Origin: Chamaea fasciata
Lineage: Eukaryota; Chordata; Aves; Passeriformes; Sylviidae
Direction of reading: 5' to 3'
DNA: 64,000 nucleotides
NCBI GenBank assembly: GCA_029207755.1
Contig: JARCOQ010000003.1
Coordinates: forward strand, 43,420,144-43,484,143
In this document: piece by piece, positions 49,601 to 61,665 of the stretch
Numbering within the stretch: the first letter of the stretch is position 1
Layout: each line of letters begins with the position of its first letter
The notes under the pieces: model-generated
Told to the model about the DNA's origin: nothing
The model's database searches: none
The model's input: only the letters and a program-made list of their open reading frames with translations
Program-made: the position numbers and the translations under genes

Positions 49601-51932
49601 GGCCTCAATGCCTCAGCAAATGCTTTTAGAAACATCCTACTGATCATCTGCACTCCTCACAGTTAATTTTTATAGGAAGCCAAACATGGTGCTACTGAAT
49701 AAAAGCCTTTAAAGATTTTTTTTTACTTCAGAGGTTTGTCTGCCCTCTTCCTCTGCCACAGAAAACCTAACATTTCCCCATATATTTGTTATTCTCAAGC
49801 AAAAATGCACATTTGGTGCACTCAGAATATTTGATTTAAAATTCATATAATTCATATGTATAGAAATTAACTGAAACAGAATTTGCTTGTATTGCTTCTT
49901 TTAGTAAAATAAAAAGTTACTGTTGTTAAGCAGGATGGCAAATGGTTAAAAAGAGCATTCCACAGGTGCTACAATGCCATTTCTTGGCTCAAGCAGTGAG
50001 CTTTGGATTTTTTCTGTAGGGGTGAGATAAAAAGTATTTTGGACAAATCTAGCACCATTTTACACATCCTAGGATACCCAAGCCACATCTGATGCAGGGC
50101 TTCTACAACATCATTGCTCAGTGGAGAGGGAGGTAAGAGGTTAAGTAGGATACTGTTAGAGCATCTCAAATGATGCTTGCAAATTGCTGAATTGTTTCAC
50201 AAATCAAGTTTCTTCTAGTGAAGAAAAGTAGGCAGTCTCCTAGCTGTAAAAACCTCTGCTAACTATCCCAGGAGACTCCATATCCAACCTCTTCTCTCCC
50301 TCTGCTTCATTTTAAAGCCAATTTTACATTAGAGACAGAAGAACATCTCCTTAGCTGCTAAATTCATTTGTGTGTTCAAAAACCTGGAAAACCCCTCAGT
50401 TCATATGATTTAGTTCTGAGCTGCCACTGAGGTCTTCACCTTCAGAAGAAAATTAAAAATTTTAGCAACCTCAAATAGATAACTGATTATAAATTTACCT
50501 TCTCAGTTTTGTGGATGCATGTGAAAGAGCTCTGATGAGTTTTGGATGCCTCAATGTAAAACAGGCCAGGCCACTTAGAAATTAGACATTTGCCAAAACT
50601 ACCTAAGGGTGTTCCAGTATACTGAGCAGTACCCTCATATATCCAGCTATTTTTACTATTAAAAAAGCTCTGTTGAAGATGAGGGCAAATGTTTAACTCT
50701 CATAAGCTGATGGCTTCTGGATCTGAAATTCACTTATTCACAGTAATTAACATTTCTTAGGCCAAGAGTATATTACTAAGAGTACAACAAGGTAAATGTA
50801 ACAATGTGTAACAACTAACAAACCAATTTCAGTGAAGCATTTATAATGATGGATTGCTACTAGTTTTAAAATACTTGTCATAATTCCTTATGTCTGGAGT
50901 TAGGAAGTATCTTGTCAGGCTCCTTGACTAATTTAACAAAACACAGACCTTACTAGAGCTGTCCTGAGTCTCTGCACAGGCAGCAGAGCAAAGGAACACT
51001 TGCAGGGGCATGATGCTCCTGTCCTGACATGGGTGCCGGGACACGGCAAAAAACCTGACAAAGAGCCCTAAAAGAGACTACTTCTTCCCTCAACAATAAC
51101 AGGTGTGCAGGGTGACTGGCCTAGCTCACAGGGACTGGAGACTTTAGACTTTCACATGCAGCAAGAAAACTCCCACTGGGAGTGCCTGCTGCCTTCATTT
51201 TGGTAATGGCCCCAGGTGCTATGACAGATTGAAAGGGAAGACGCATAAGCAGAAGGCCAAGGGCTTGGCCTAGATTATCTGAGACATGTTAAAGAAGCAC
51301 CACTCTTCACATACATTTTCTTCTTTTTGAAAAGGAGAAAGTGTTTATCATTACTCTTTAAATGTAAGTCCTTTCCCATTACACTCAACCACGCTGACGA
51401 GGACAGCCGAGGGTGAGCAGTTACAGTGAAATACAGACACACACCCCATAGACAAAGCTGGGATGTTTGTAAACAGGAAAACAACTTTGATTTATGCTGT
51501 TCAGGAAAAATGCCTTTGTCTTTATTACTGGAAATACTGCTCTTTGTAAAATAAAGTTTCTGTGGGTACAAGTAATTTTTCACTTTTCCATTAGACACAG
51601 AAATGAAATGCCTTTGAATCATGTCAGCCTTGATAGAAATGTCTCAGACGAATTTGTGGAGTGTCAGTTCAACGCTAAGCTGTGTCCGTTTGAATTGCTG
51701 CAGTGCTGCACACAAGACTGCAGCACAACATAAGCATTCTCTTGGGGGATCTTTCTTGTGCCGCCCTTTGGCCAAAATATTACACACAGATGGGCAGTGC
51801 ATGGCTGTGGTGTGGTCAAGTAGGTTCAATTCAGCCAAAACATTCAGACTGGGGAGAAAAGTTGAAAGCAGAAGAACACTAAGGAAAAGTCCCACAAGAC
51901 TCATATTATCTGCCTTCTGGACACACTGCAGG
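46664..51932. other. Non-coding stretch
   Basis: No exon, RNA gene or known repeat is identified. A gttt-rich run lies at about 46,913-46,930. The open frames (for example 51,275-51,622 minus, 51,494-51,733 plus) lack domains and credible splice context. Confidence 0.5.
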
Positions 51933-52000
51933 AAAAAAAAAACAAACAAACAAACAAAAAAAAAACCGCAACAACAACAACAACAACAACAACAAAAAAC
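51933..52000. repeat. Compound microsatellite (CAAA)n-A-(CAA)9
   Basis: A10 is followed by about four CAAA units (51,942-51,957), another A run, ccg, and nine CAA units (51,969-51,995) with a short A tail. The frame 51,621-52,028 acquires a Gln/Lys-rich end only because it reads through this repeat. Confidence 0.95.
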
Positions 52001-52594
52001 CCCAGCAACCCAACAAAAGACTAAATGAATTATTTTATTTTAGTTAAACAAGTGCTACAACTAAATGTGAGACTGGAAAGTTTGGGACTTCCCTAAACTG
52101 TCTCAACTTTTCAAGTCACGGCGAAGAAAAATTAGAAGTATCAGAGCTTTTCACAGGATGAGAAATGGTTTTATGCCTACCCACAAGAATGACCTCAGGT
52201 TTTCTGCATTTAAGATGGATGTGGACAGGAAGTGAAAAAAGGAGATTTTTCTTTCTCAGTATTAGTATTTCAATTTGTCAATGGTTCAGGAAGAACAGAG
52301 TCAACTAACAGACATTCAGAGGCAGTTTTTTCAAAATAAATATAGCCAACTTTTTTTTTTGTAGATTAAACATTATATTTAGCAGAAAATAAAACAGAGA
52401 TATCCTGCAGCATGTATTTCTAGGAGTTATAATTATAGTTCATCTCTTTTCAAAATAAATTAAATCCATGACTAACAATGCTTTTTCTAAGAACCAAAAT
52501 GGTATTTGGACCATCCTATGCCACAAACCCCTTTCTTATGTGGTGTACATTTCTAAAGATCAGACCCTTTCACATGTGAAAGATTCCTTGGAGG

Positions 52595-52800
52595 ACACGT
52601 GTTTATAATTGAAGTGACAATGAAAAGTTGATGATATTCACGTTAAATTAACAAACAATGTAAAATCCTTTAATGGCAATTCTCTTTAATTATAAAACAA
52701 GAACATATTTTTCCTTTGATTTTGAAACAGCACAAATGGAGCTGTTGCTTTAAATTGATGCTTCAGGCAGTCTCACACATTCCCTGATCACCTTAACATT
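52595..52800. promoter_or_regulatory. Candidate conserved non-coding element
   Basis: This is unique AT-rich sequence with homeodomain-like words (gttaaattaac near 52,643, tttaattata near 52,686) and a Sox-like aacaat (about 52,654). Base composition is even and no decay typical of old repeats is seen. Conservation is not testable here. Confidence 0.22.
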
Positions 52801-55129
52801 TCATGTACGGGTACCATGCACATTTACTTGCACTACATGCCCAAGGGTGAAAGTATGGTGCAGGCTACCCAATTAGAGTTATCAAATATTTATGCAGATT
52901 TATAACTCTGCTGGATATGCTTTAAGTGCTCCAATGCAAGAAACAAAACGTGTGGAGGAAAACTATCTGCGCAATACAAAGACGATCTATATGCAACAGT
53001 TGCTGGGAGCTTTGTTCAAATAATACTACCCACCTTCTGCTTTTTTTAACCCAGACTGTCAAAGAAATGGTGCTACTGAAAAAAAATGCAAGTAGCAGAT
53101 CCTGGATTTCTGCCTCAATTCACTCCCTTCTAAACATCTATATTCTTAAGTGGCAATTCTAATTCTAATTCCTACTGTTGCAACTTCATAAAGTGATTGC
53201 ACATACAGAGACAAGGTATTTAAAAATGTACTGCCTTGCACATAGGTAACTTCATATGTCTTTCCAAAGGGCAATAGGTTTCCTCCTCTGGGATCCAAAG
53301 TCAGACATAGCTATTTCCAGATAATTTACGAAACTATTTTATAGTCTCAGGTTCCCAAATTGAGGTGTAATGAGGTGGAGGAGATCTATGAGCTATCACA
53401 GCTTTTTGTGATAACTAGCCTTCAAAGGAGTGTTAGATAAAATGGTCAGATGCATACTTTACTTGCATTGTCTCTGGGATTTATCCCCAACTCCCCACGT
53501 CTGGAGGAAAGCAATGGGCAAATTACTTGTAAAACTTATTCAATGGCAGAAATGAATGTCTGGCTAAGGGGTTTTCAAGGGACACCTGATCATGTAGTGA
53601 CCTGCAGCCTGGGATCTGCAGACATGGGCCATGCAAAGTATCTTCCTAAGGTGACCATGAGAAAAGGTTAAGAAAAACAAGGCTACTAATGAAAGAGGCT
53701 TATGTACCTCAGTACATCTACTGGAGGATGTGTCTGGGCCATTAAATCAGAGTTAAGAGCCCTCAGCCTACCCTAAGTCAGTGTGTAGAACACTTCCATC
53801 TTATACAGTAAAGTAGAAAGATTGCCTCCAAAAGAATTAGAAAAAAAATGACATTTAATTACAGTTCTTTCTAACACATTCTCTGGAATAACACAGATCT
53901 CATCTTTCAGTTTGCATACCATTCATGACCATGTACTGTCATCTTGCTCCTGTTTTCATTTCAGAATTAACTGTGCAAATTTACTCTTTGTCACAAGAAG
54001 CGATGGATGTTTAATTTTGGTGTATGGCTGTGAAGGTCAAGATTTTCACGTAAGTGAGAGCCACAGATCCTTTTGACCTTGCACAGCTAAGTTTGTAATC
54101 AGTAGCTAGACTTCTTTGTAACTACTATGTCTGCCATAATCGTCACCCACTTTATGACACCCACTTTATTTTGTAAAAGGCAGTGACTGATCACTGGCTA
54201 TATTTTAAAACCTCCCAGACCCTCATCAACTGAATACATTTTCTGGGCTCTCTGCACACATGATTGAATTCTGCATCCCACCCATATGTCCCGTGAATTT
54301 TTGCTTATGTGTTTTCAAGGTCATTGCCCACCTGGCTGTCTGCAAGGAAATGGAAAAGCCTAAGGACACAGTGGCTCTGGCAGTTACCACTCCTGAGGAG
54401 CTGTGTTTGAGTGGGGTCTTTGCACCCCCCCAGAACAGGCTGGTTGGTGTGGTCAGGTCAGAGGGGCAAAGCTGTGCTTGGGAATTCTCAAAGCCAGAGC
54501 TGGATGGAGCAGAGGACTGGAAAGGGATAGAAACCTTCTTCCACATCCCCTCTATTTCCCTTCTCTCTCATGGGAAGCAGAATGGCAATTGCTATCTCTA
54601 TTGGTAACAAACAAGCCCAAGGTATCACTGAACAAGTACCACACCCAGCTCTGGTGTAACCCACTTGTAATTGCTTCAGCTCCGGCTTGCACCAAAACTG
54701 GCTCTCATGTATGTCCATAGGACTTGTGCCTGAAAATCAGAACTGAAGTGCTGCACGTATCTTTTGGAAGAATCAACACTTGCCAGAGTATCCAGAAATG
54801 TGTTTCTCTCCCAGAAGTTATACAGCACCAGGATGAACCAAAAATTCCTTGTTGCTATGGTTGCCACTTGCTCTAAATCTTTTTACTGCTCCTTGTTGAA
54901 AAGCAGCAAAGGAGAATAAAAACATGCACAACAATTGTAATTGCCTGGTGCATATTTTAACATTCCTCTCTGGTGGCTGCTTTAAATTATGCAGTAATAT
55001 TGCTGGCATGTTTCTCCACTTCCTCTTCCCTAAGAGGATACATTTTACAGTGGTGAAATTGGACACTGGGTGCAAGAATCACACATTTGAATAATTTTGT
55101 CAGGAGCAGACATGTCACATGCAATGTAT

Positions 55130-55420
55130 TACAACTCAGGCTGTAAAAATTAAGTGGCATTTGCATTCATTAAGCATACATGAAATTTAATTCCATTAGG
55201 TCCAGCAGCATTAAGGTCTGTCTGTTGCTGCTGATGTTACATCTTAAGGACATTATATCTTCTGGCTAGATTCTATTCCATAACCTAATAAAGCCAGGAA
55301 TTACATCCTGGCTTGATGCCTTTGTAAATCCAGCTCAGTGAACATACAACATGAAAGCTGTCAATGTAAATTATTTATATTAATCACTGTCCAAAATATT
55401 AATTTATAAAAAAGGTTTAA
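55130..55420. promoter_or_regulatory. Candidate conserved non-coding element
   Basis: The sequence combines atttgcattcattaag, aaatttaattcc, gtctgttgctgctgatg, cattatatct and gtaaattatttatattaat. These are clustered POU-, homeodomain- and Fox-like words without repeat similarity. It resembles distal developmental enhancers by look only. Confidence 0.25.
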
Positions 55421-57289
55421 CAGATTAAGAAAACTACAGGCACCGTGCCCACAGCAGAACTAATTTAAAAAACAACAATATGATTTTCTCAAGACAAACC
55501 TCACATCTAATCTTCCCACTTTTTTACAGATACAATACAGAAAAACTGCGAACACTTCAATGAGACCATTTAAAGAGTCAAAAGCATACATCAGATTTCA
55601 GTCAACTTCCCAGAAATTTTGATCAGCACAATCTCCCAGGAAAATCAGGGATACTTTACCTTTTAGATTTTGACATTCTTAGCTGACATAAAAATTAGGT
55701 AAAGAAAAGGAAGACAAAATATGAAAATATCTGAATTGCAGCTCTTATAATTTGTTCTGCTGAAAGAACATTTTGGATTAAGTACAAGCCCAAACATAGC
55801 AAATAAACTTATGAGGACAAATCATTTTGGTCTGCATGAAGTTTCATAGAAGACATCATGACTGGGAACACAGTAGTTAGATGCCCTTCTAACTACTCCC
55901 AAATAAAATCTATCACTAAAAAGCACAAACAAAATTTTTTATTGGCAATTTATGTGAGATGAATACAGGTGTCAGTGCAAGTTTTCATTAACAGTCCTTA
56001 ACTCCCAACTATCAAATTAACAAGGGTTCATGAAGCAAAAGTTCTTACCTTCCAGTCTTTGATTTCTTCTCTGATAGTTACTAGCACCATCAGGCTAGTC
56101 CTCCTGGTCGAAGTACCAGCAAAATGTTTATTTCTAATGATCTCAACAACAAGCCTATTTCCATGGAGATGTGAGAAACAGGAAGTGTTTACTTAATTAT
56201 GCCTTATTTTCCTGTAAGTAACTTTCCACTGGTCCGAGATGTTAATTTTTTCAGAAATCAAAGTGTTTGACTGTACCTACAACCTCATTTCAATGACATA
56301 AATGTTTACCACAGGAAAGAGATGATAATTTTTTCCTTTTCAAGGACATTTTGTGGTAAAAAAAAAAAAAATTGAATGCATTCTAAGTGTATAAATTGTA
56401 TTTGCATATAGTTTATTAATATATATATATATAAATTAAAATAGAAAATTAAACTAGACTCACGGCAGTTATACTTCCAATTCAAAACTATTCTGTCATC
56501 TCTTAAAAAAAAATGTCTCAAGCTACTAAAGTAGTCTTTGAAATTCTTCAGATCCAAGTCACTAAGCTTTCTACATAGTCAATGGAGAGAGATAAGAACC
56601 CTCAGAAAACAAATTTTATCTTAAAATAGGTATCTCAGATAAAGGACCTAAGGCATTCTGGAGTTTCCCCTCTAGGCAAGTATGCACTGGACAGCTTAGA
56701 TGAGTAACTCTTAGAAAGCTCAACTTAACTGAGATGTCACTTGTTATCTGCTTTAACTGGAATCCACTTTGAGAGCACAGTCTCAGCAATATGTTTTCTA
56801 TTAATTTACTGCAATTTTAGGGGAAGAAGCTAAGAAGCTATGTATCTCTCTTTATGAGTCAACATACGCTATTCCATACACAAGAAAAAAAAAAACACAG
56901 GGGGGATAACTTAATAACAAATGGTCCAGACTGCATTGTATCCAACTCCAGGAAAAAGCTATAATGTAAAGTCTCAGGCCTACTAAAGAAACTAAACAAA
57001 TAAATTTTTATGAAGTTAAAAAATCAGTATTTCATTTTCTGTTTTCTATTTGTCATGTTTTAACATTGGTGTCTGTCTGGAACTTGACAGACCACAAAGC
57101 ATGGATCTATTTCTCTGACACTTAAATCTGGAGAAATGCAAAAGGCTGTGATGAGAGCCTTTGCACAGAAGTAATACAAAACATGCAGTAAAATCTCTTC
57201 AGGGAAAGCTTGTTTTGCTCCTGCCTACAGCTCCTCTGCAGAGTTAATCTGCATCAGCTCATCCTGACCTTTTCTCCACAGCAGTCTGT

Positions 57290-57640
57290 GTCACACCTGC
57301 GTAAAAACATTCACCTCGGTGCAGTGACTCAGCTGGGAGACATTTCGGGCCAAGGTGGCAGCGGAGAGGAGGGTGATTTTTCATGAGTGCTCACAACTCA
57401 ACTTACTTACAAAACTGCCCCTCATTTACAGAGTGCGCTTACCTTTCTTCCTCTTCCCTCTCTAGCCCAGCACAGAGCTCCTGTCGGCAACAAGTGAAGC
57501 ATATTTTATGTAAATCACTTCCCAGTGGAGTCACTCATTATTATTGTAGACAGCTCTAAAGAGAGAAACCCATGGCATTTACCAGCAAAAACTGTTAATG
57601 AAAATGTCATTAAATAAGTCAATCTGCAAGTCACAAAATG
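57290..57640. promoter_or_regulatory. Candidate enhancer with AP-1/Maf and POU-like words
   Basis: TGACTCAGC (57,325-57,333) fits AP-1 and small-Maf/NF-E2 consensus. ATGTAAAT (57,508-57,515) is one base from the octamer, and another AP-1-like gagtcactca follows near 57,529. Balanced complexity and CpG remnants set it apart from its surroundings. Confidence 0.25.
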
Positions 57641-58660
57641 GCCTATTTACCTTTTCTCTTTTCCTGTCTTCCACACTTCTGCATCTCTGGGTACGTTTCA
57701 CTCAAGTCAAACTTTCTTAGCACCAAGTTACAGCTTTCCCTGGAGAGAGAGACCCCTTTCTGGAAAACTGGTCATATTTGAGAGGAGGTGCTATTTAAAC
57801 ATTGTGGAAATGTGTCAGAAACACCCCAGGTAGGTATGGGACTGAACAGCAAAGCCAAGGAAGCGGAGACTACAATCACTGGCTGGCTGTAGTGAGGCAA
57901 TTTCCAGCAGCACTGGTCTGGAAAGTGCAATGCAGACCCTGTTTTGTTATGCATTTTGTAGAGTTCATGTCTGAGCCTCTCATTTAGAACTTGCAAGGTT
58001 CTCATGTTTGTAATTCATGTTGTTCACTGCAGTATCTTTCTGGTCATGTGTATGTCCTTAGGATCTTTGCTGATTCAAAAAGCCTAATCCAACAACTCTG
58101 CTAAAAAATTTCCCTACTCCTTCAGACCATTTATATCTCATGATAATGGACTATATTAACCCAAAGCAACTGTCTGATAAACTGACTCAGAATGGCAATA
58201 GTGTCCCTTTTAAACTTATTTCCTGAGGGCCTTCCATTTCCACATCTGAACATTGAGGGCTCTCCCTTGGAAAAAGGAGGCATAGGTATCAGGGGGAGGT
58301 CACTCTTCACTGTGCACATGGCTCACATTCCTAAGGTACAAAAGAATTCACCTTTCTTTATAATTCTGAGGGCTATCAGGATCTGCATTCTAGATATGTG
58401 TTTATAGTAAGCCCAAAAAATTGTGTGGATGAAGTCAGTTATGCACAGTCTTTTATTAAAATATCTACCATGTTTCTAAAAATACATAAGATTTTAGGTG
58501 CACAGAATGTGATGAAAGCATCTGTTCAAAGCTCTGGCCATTTTTTTTTTCTAATTACATTATTGGTCTAATAAAAAATAAAACTCCTCTACTCACAAAA
58601 CTTTTCTCCCTTCTGACCTGAAGGAGTTATGGTTATAACAACCTGAAGTCCATGAACACA

Positions 58661-58862
58661 GGATCATAAAAGGCTTGAGGTTGGAAGGGACCACTGGAGA
58701 TCACAGAGACCACCTTGAACTGCTTGCCCAGGACCATGTACAGATGGCTTTCGAATATCTTCAAGCATGGAGACTCCACTACCTCCCTGGGCAACCTGTG
58801 CCAGTGCTCAGTCATTCTGAAATTAAAAAAGTGTGCCCTGATGTTCAGACAGAAAATCACAT
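58661..58862 (-). mobile_element. CR1 LINE 3' end, minus orientation
   Basis: The plus strand shows the reverse complement of the CR1 3' end: ggatcataaaaggcttgagg, then ttggaagggaccactggaga. It continues with ttgaactgcttgcccaggac, tttcgaatatcttcaagcat, ggagactccactacctccc, tgggcaacctgtgccagtgc and ctgatgttcagac. About 200 bp is preserved with modest divergence, so this copy is much younger than the CR1s at 2.4 and 18.8 kb. It is severely 5'-truncated, as most avian CR1 copies are. The open frames across it (58,633-58,872 minus and 58,675-58,866 plus) are repeat sequence. Confidence 0.92.
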
Positions 58863-61569
58863 TTAAATACACTGTTTAAAGGGTACATCAACCCTTATTT
58901 GTGCTCAGTGCACACCAACCCGGTTGGACAGTACATTCCTTTTCACAACTTGGAAACAGATTCACACTTTAACACTTTTGTACTACAGCCCAGCAGCGGC
59001 AAAAGAGAAAATTTCAAATCTGTTTTTTCTCAGCATAGAGCAGCAATTCAACATGATGTGGCAGAAAAATGGCAAAAGAAAGAAGCATCATTTCCCCATT
59101 CTGCAAAGTGGAGGCACAGAGAGACTGCTACCAACCTAAGCCTGTTCCTCCTTCCCTGTTACTGTATTTGGCAAGAAGAAAGAAAGTACTGAAAATACTC
59201 ACACCAGACAGCCAGAGATGGGCAGGCAAAAGCAAAGCAAAGCTGTTTCTTGCTGAACTGTTAAGAAAAAAATGAAGTCCAACAAACAGACAAAATGTAA
59301 CCAGCATTTCAGGATACTGCTCCTCTTGCCTTTGAAACACCCAGTTTGGCAACTGGCACAGGGGAAGGCGACTAGCACATCCGGACTGCTGTGGGATGCC
59401 CGTGGGACAGAGAGCAATGCTGTGTGATAGCCACAGTGATTTGCCATGGACTGTCCCTGTATCCAGTTGCTATTTATTGTGCAGGACACATAAAACATTT
59501 TGCCTTGGTGGATGTACTTCACTGTCATGCTTGATCAAAAGTGTTGCCTTGGAGCAATCTGAGCTTGAGAGAACCCCAAGCAGTTTTATAAGCAAGAAGT
59601 CACCCCAAGGTGACACTTGAGAGGAACAGCATTAAAGTGTGCTCATCTCTCTTGTGTCCCTGGCTACTTCAGAAGCTCACAAAGCCTAGCTCTGCTAGCT
59701 AGTACTCAGAAGAGGAAAGAACCCTTATGCCCTTGTTCATGTTGTCTCAGCACTTCCTAAGTAAAAAACTAACTAAAAATGCTGACTAGAGTCATGACCA
59801 CTAGAGTTTTGAGTAAAGACAGCTAAGTAAAAGATTTATTTTAAGGATATTTAAGAGAAAAACATGCAAGCTAGTGAGCTCACTCTTTCTCAAACCCAAG
59901 AAGAAACCATCAGCACAGAAATGACACCTTAGGTGTGATCTCAAGGCACAAAATAGTTTAGTTACACACAGAACAGTCATGTACCCATTAACACATGCAG
60001 GCAATTCCCCTAAGCAATGCAAGCAGCAGCCCCCCAAAGATTTTCCTTCAATGCCAAGGTATGGAGCAGAGATGCCTGAGCTAGCTTCAGAGCCAGCATA
60101 AGCACAGGGAGCACAGCATCTGCCAGAACACCTGGTTGACACAAGCCAAGTGCATGTCTCCCAGATGCAAGATTGAGGCACCATGTCATTTCTACACCAT
60201 CTTGCTGCTGTTCAGAGACAGTCTTAGTGTGGGGAGAAGGAAATGCTCTCCCCTTGAATCCATTCCTTTCAGAAGGCAGTCTTCCTGAAATATCCTTCTG
60301 GTCAACACTGCTGAGACCACACTTTCTTGCTCCTTGACTTAGCCTGCCTACATCATCACTGTTCTACTTAAACTGATTTTTCCCCTCATTGGTACAGTGT
60401 CCACAAGCAGAAAGGCAGATAAAATTCTCTTTATGCTTTCTCTTGCTAGGCTTATTCATAAAAGTAAGACTCAAGCAGCATCTCACAGCCCTCAGTCAGC
60501 TCTGTGCCGAAATCAAGAACACAAATCCCGATAACGGGCTGCAGCCAACAGCCAAGAATGGGTTAAGGGAGTCTCTTGGGCAAAATGAAAAATGCCACTT
60601 CTCAGTAACTGAGATACAATTTGTCTTGGGCAAAAACACTTGGGATGGGGCTGTCAGTGTTATCTATGTCCTCAGTCTGACAAAGAGTTGAAGAGAAGGA
60701 TTTGTTAAAGACTCATCAACCTTTTCTCATTTGTTTAAGAGCTGGGAAATCCCAGAAAAGAGTCCTCTAAGGCAGAGGAGAGCTCTTGGGGGAGAAAACA
60801 AGTGGGGCAGTTTGCTTAGATCAAATAGAGCTACACTTTTTCAGACGGTATCCATTTACTCCTTTCCCAACCAGGTCAGCTGAAGAATTCCTGGTCTGTG
60901 CTGTGCCAGTGGCCACCACAGACACTAGAACAGCCTCTCTACTTTTACAGTTGATGCAATTTTTTATCTACCCACAAGAATCCCAGTAAAGACAACAAAA
61001 TTATCCTTTGTAATCAGCCAGCCCAAATGCTTCTATGGCATCAAATACTCTATTACATTTCTCTTAATTCACTCGATTAAAAAGAGGAGAAAATACCTAT
61101 TTTCTCTCATTTTTCATCCACACAGAAGTGTACATTTCTCATGCTTTAGAAATTTTATTTCTTTTTTTTCTACACAGTGCACCACTGTCTGGTGTTCCAA
61201 AGTCCTCTGAAAAGCTAAGATATCAAAAATGGATATCAAATACTAGCAATATAAAATGGACCACCCTGGAAAAAAAAGGGTATTTGGAAATCTACCAAAA
61301 CACTTTTCAGTCTAAAATACACTGAAATTAATTTAATTTTTATAAAAACTTTGAAAGCCCAATGTTCTCAAACACTTAGAGATAGTTCATTAAGCTTTTC
61401 AATGAAATGTTCTTTCATCAGAAAAAGTGGCAAGTGACCGAAACAAGTGTTCATCCTGCAATGCTGCAAAACATAGCAGCATTGCCAAAACTTTTATGAG
61501 AAAAGATTTTTCATCTCTAGGGTGTGATTTATGATGAAAACCCAAGAGAGGCTTACAATCAACAATAGC
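58863..61569. other. Non-coding stretch, one weak MIR-like segment
   Basis: No exon is recognised. A short segment at 59,085-59,140 (catttccccattctgcaaag, then ggaggcacagagagac) recalls the reverse complement of a MIR 3' half, but it is too short to be sure. Open frames on both strands at 59.1-59.6 kb overlap and have no domain. Confidence 0.45.
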
Positions 61570-61665
61570 CTAAAGTCCTGGGCTCTCACAGACCTGAACT
61601 TAGGACCCCTGTGTACTAGGCAGGTAGTATAAATCACCAAGCTATCAACGACCTACCAAAGCCAG
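61570..61665 (-). mobile_element. Possible old tRNA-derived SINE head, minus orientation
   Basis: On the minus strand atagcttggtgat (61,645-61,633) resembles a Pol III A box, and aagttcaggtctg (61,601-61,589) resembles a B box about 32 bp downstream, with a tRNA-like spacing and 'cctgcctagtacacaggg' between them. This recalls tRNA-headed SINEs of amniotes. No tail is recognised, and the assignment is tentative. Confidence 0.35.

Larger units (their letters stand above)
52001..58660. other. Non-coding stretch with possible conserved blocks
   Basis: No exon is supported. An (AT)n run lies at about 56,419-56,433. Three blocks (52,595-52,800, 55,130-55,420 and 57,290-57,640) look like complex regulatory sequence and are listed separately. 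The frame at 54,260-54,607 (plus, 115 codons) lies in a GC-richer patch with a possible acceptor (gtgttttcaag), but no domain is recognisable. Confidence 0.5.

Noticed and set aside
54260..54607. 115-codon plus-strand frame in a GC-richer patch
   Set aside because: Overlapping frames on both strands, no recognised domain and no convincing donor; possibly an unrecognised old repeat.
59085..59140. Second MIR fragment
   Set aside because: Only about 55 bp of similarity (ccccattctgcaaag, ggcacagagaga), too short to call without a scored alignment.
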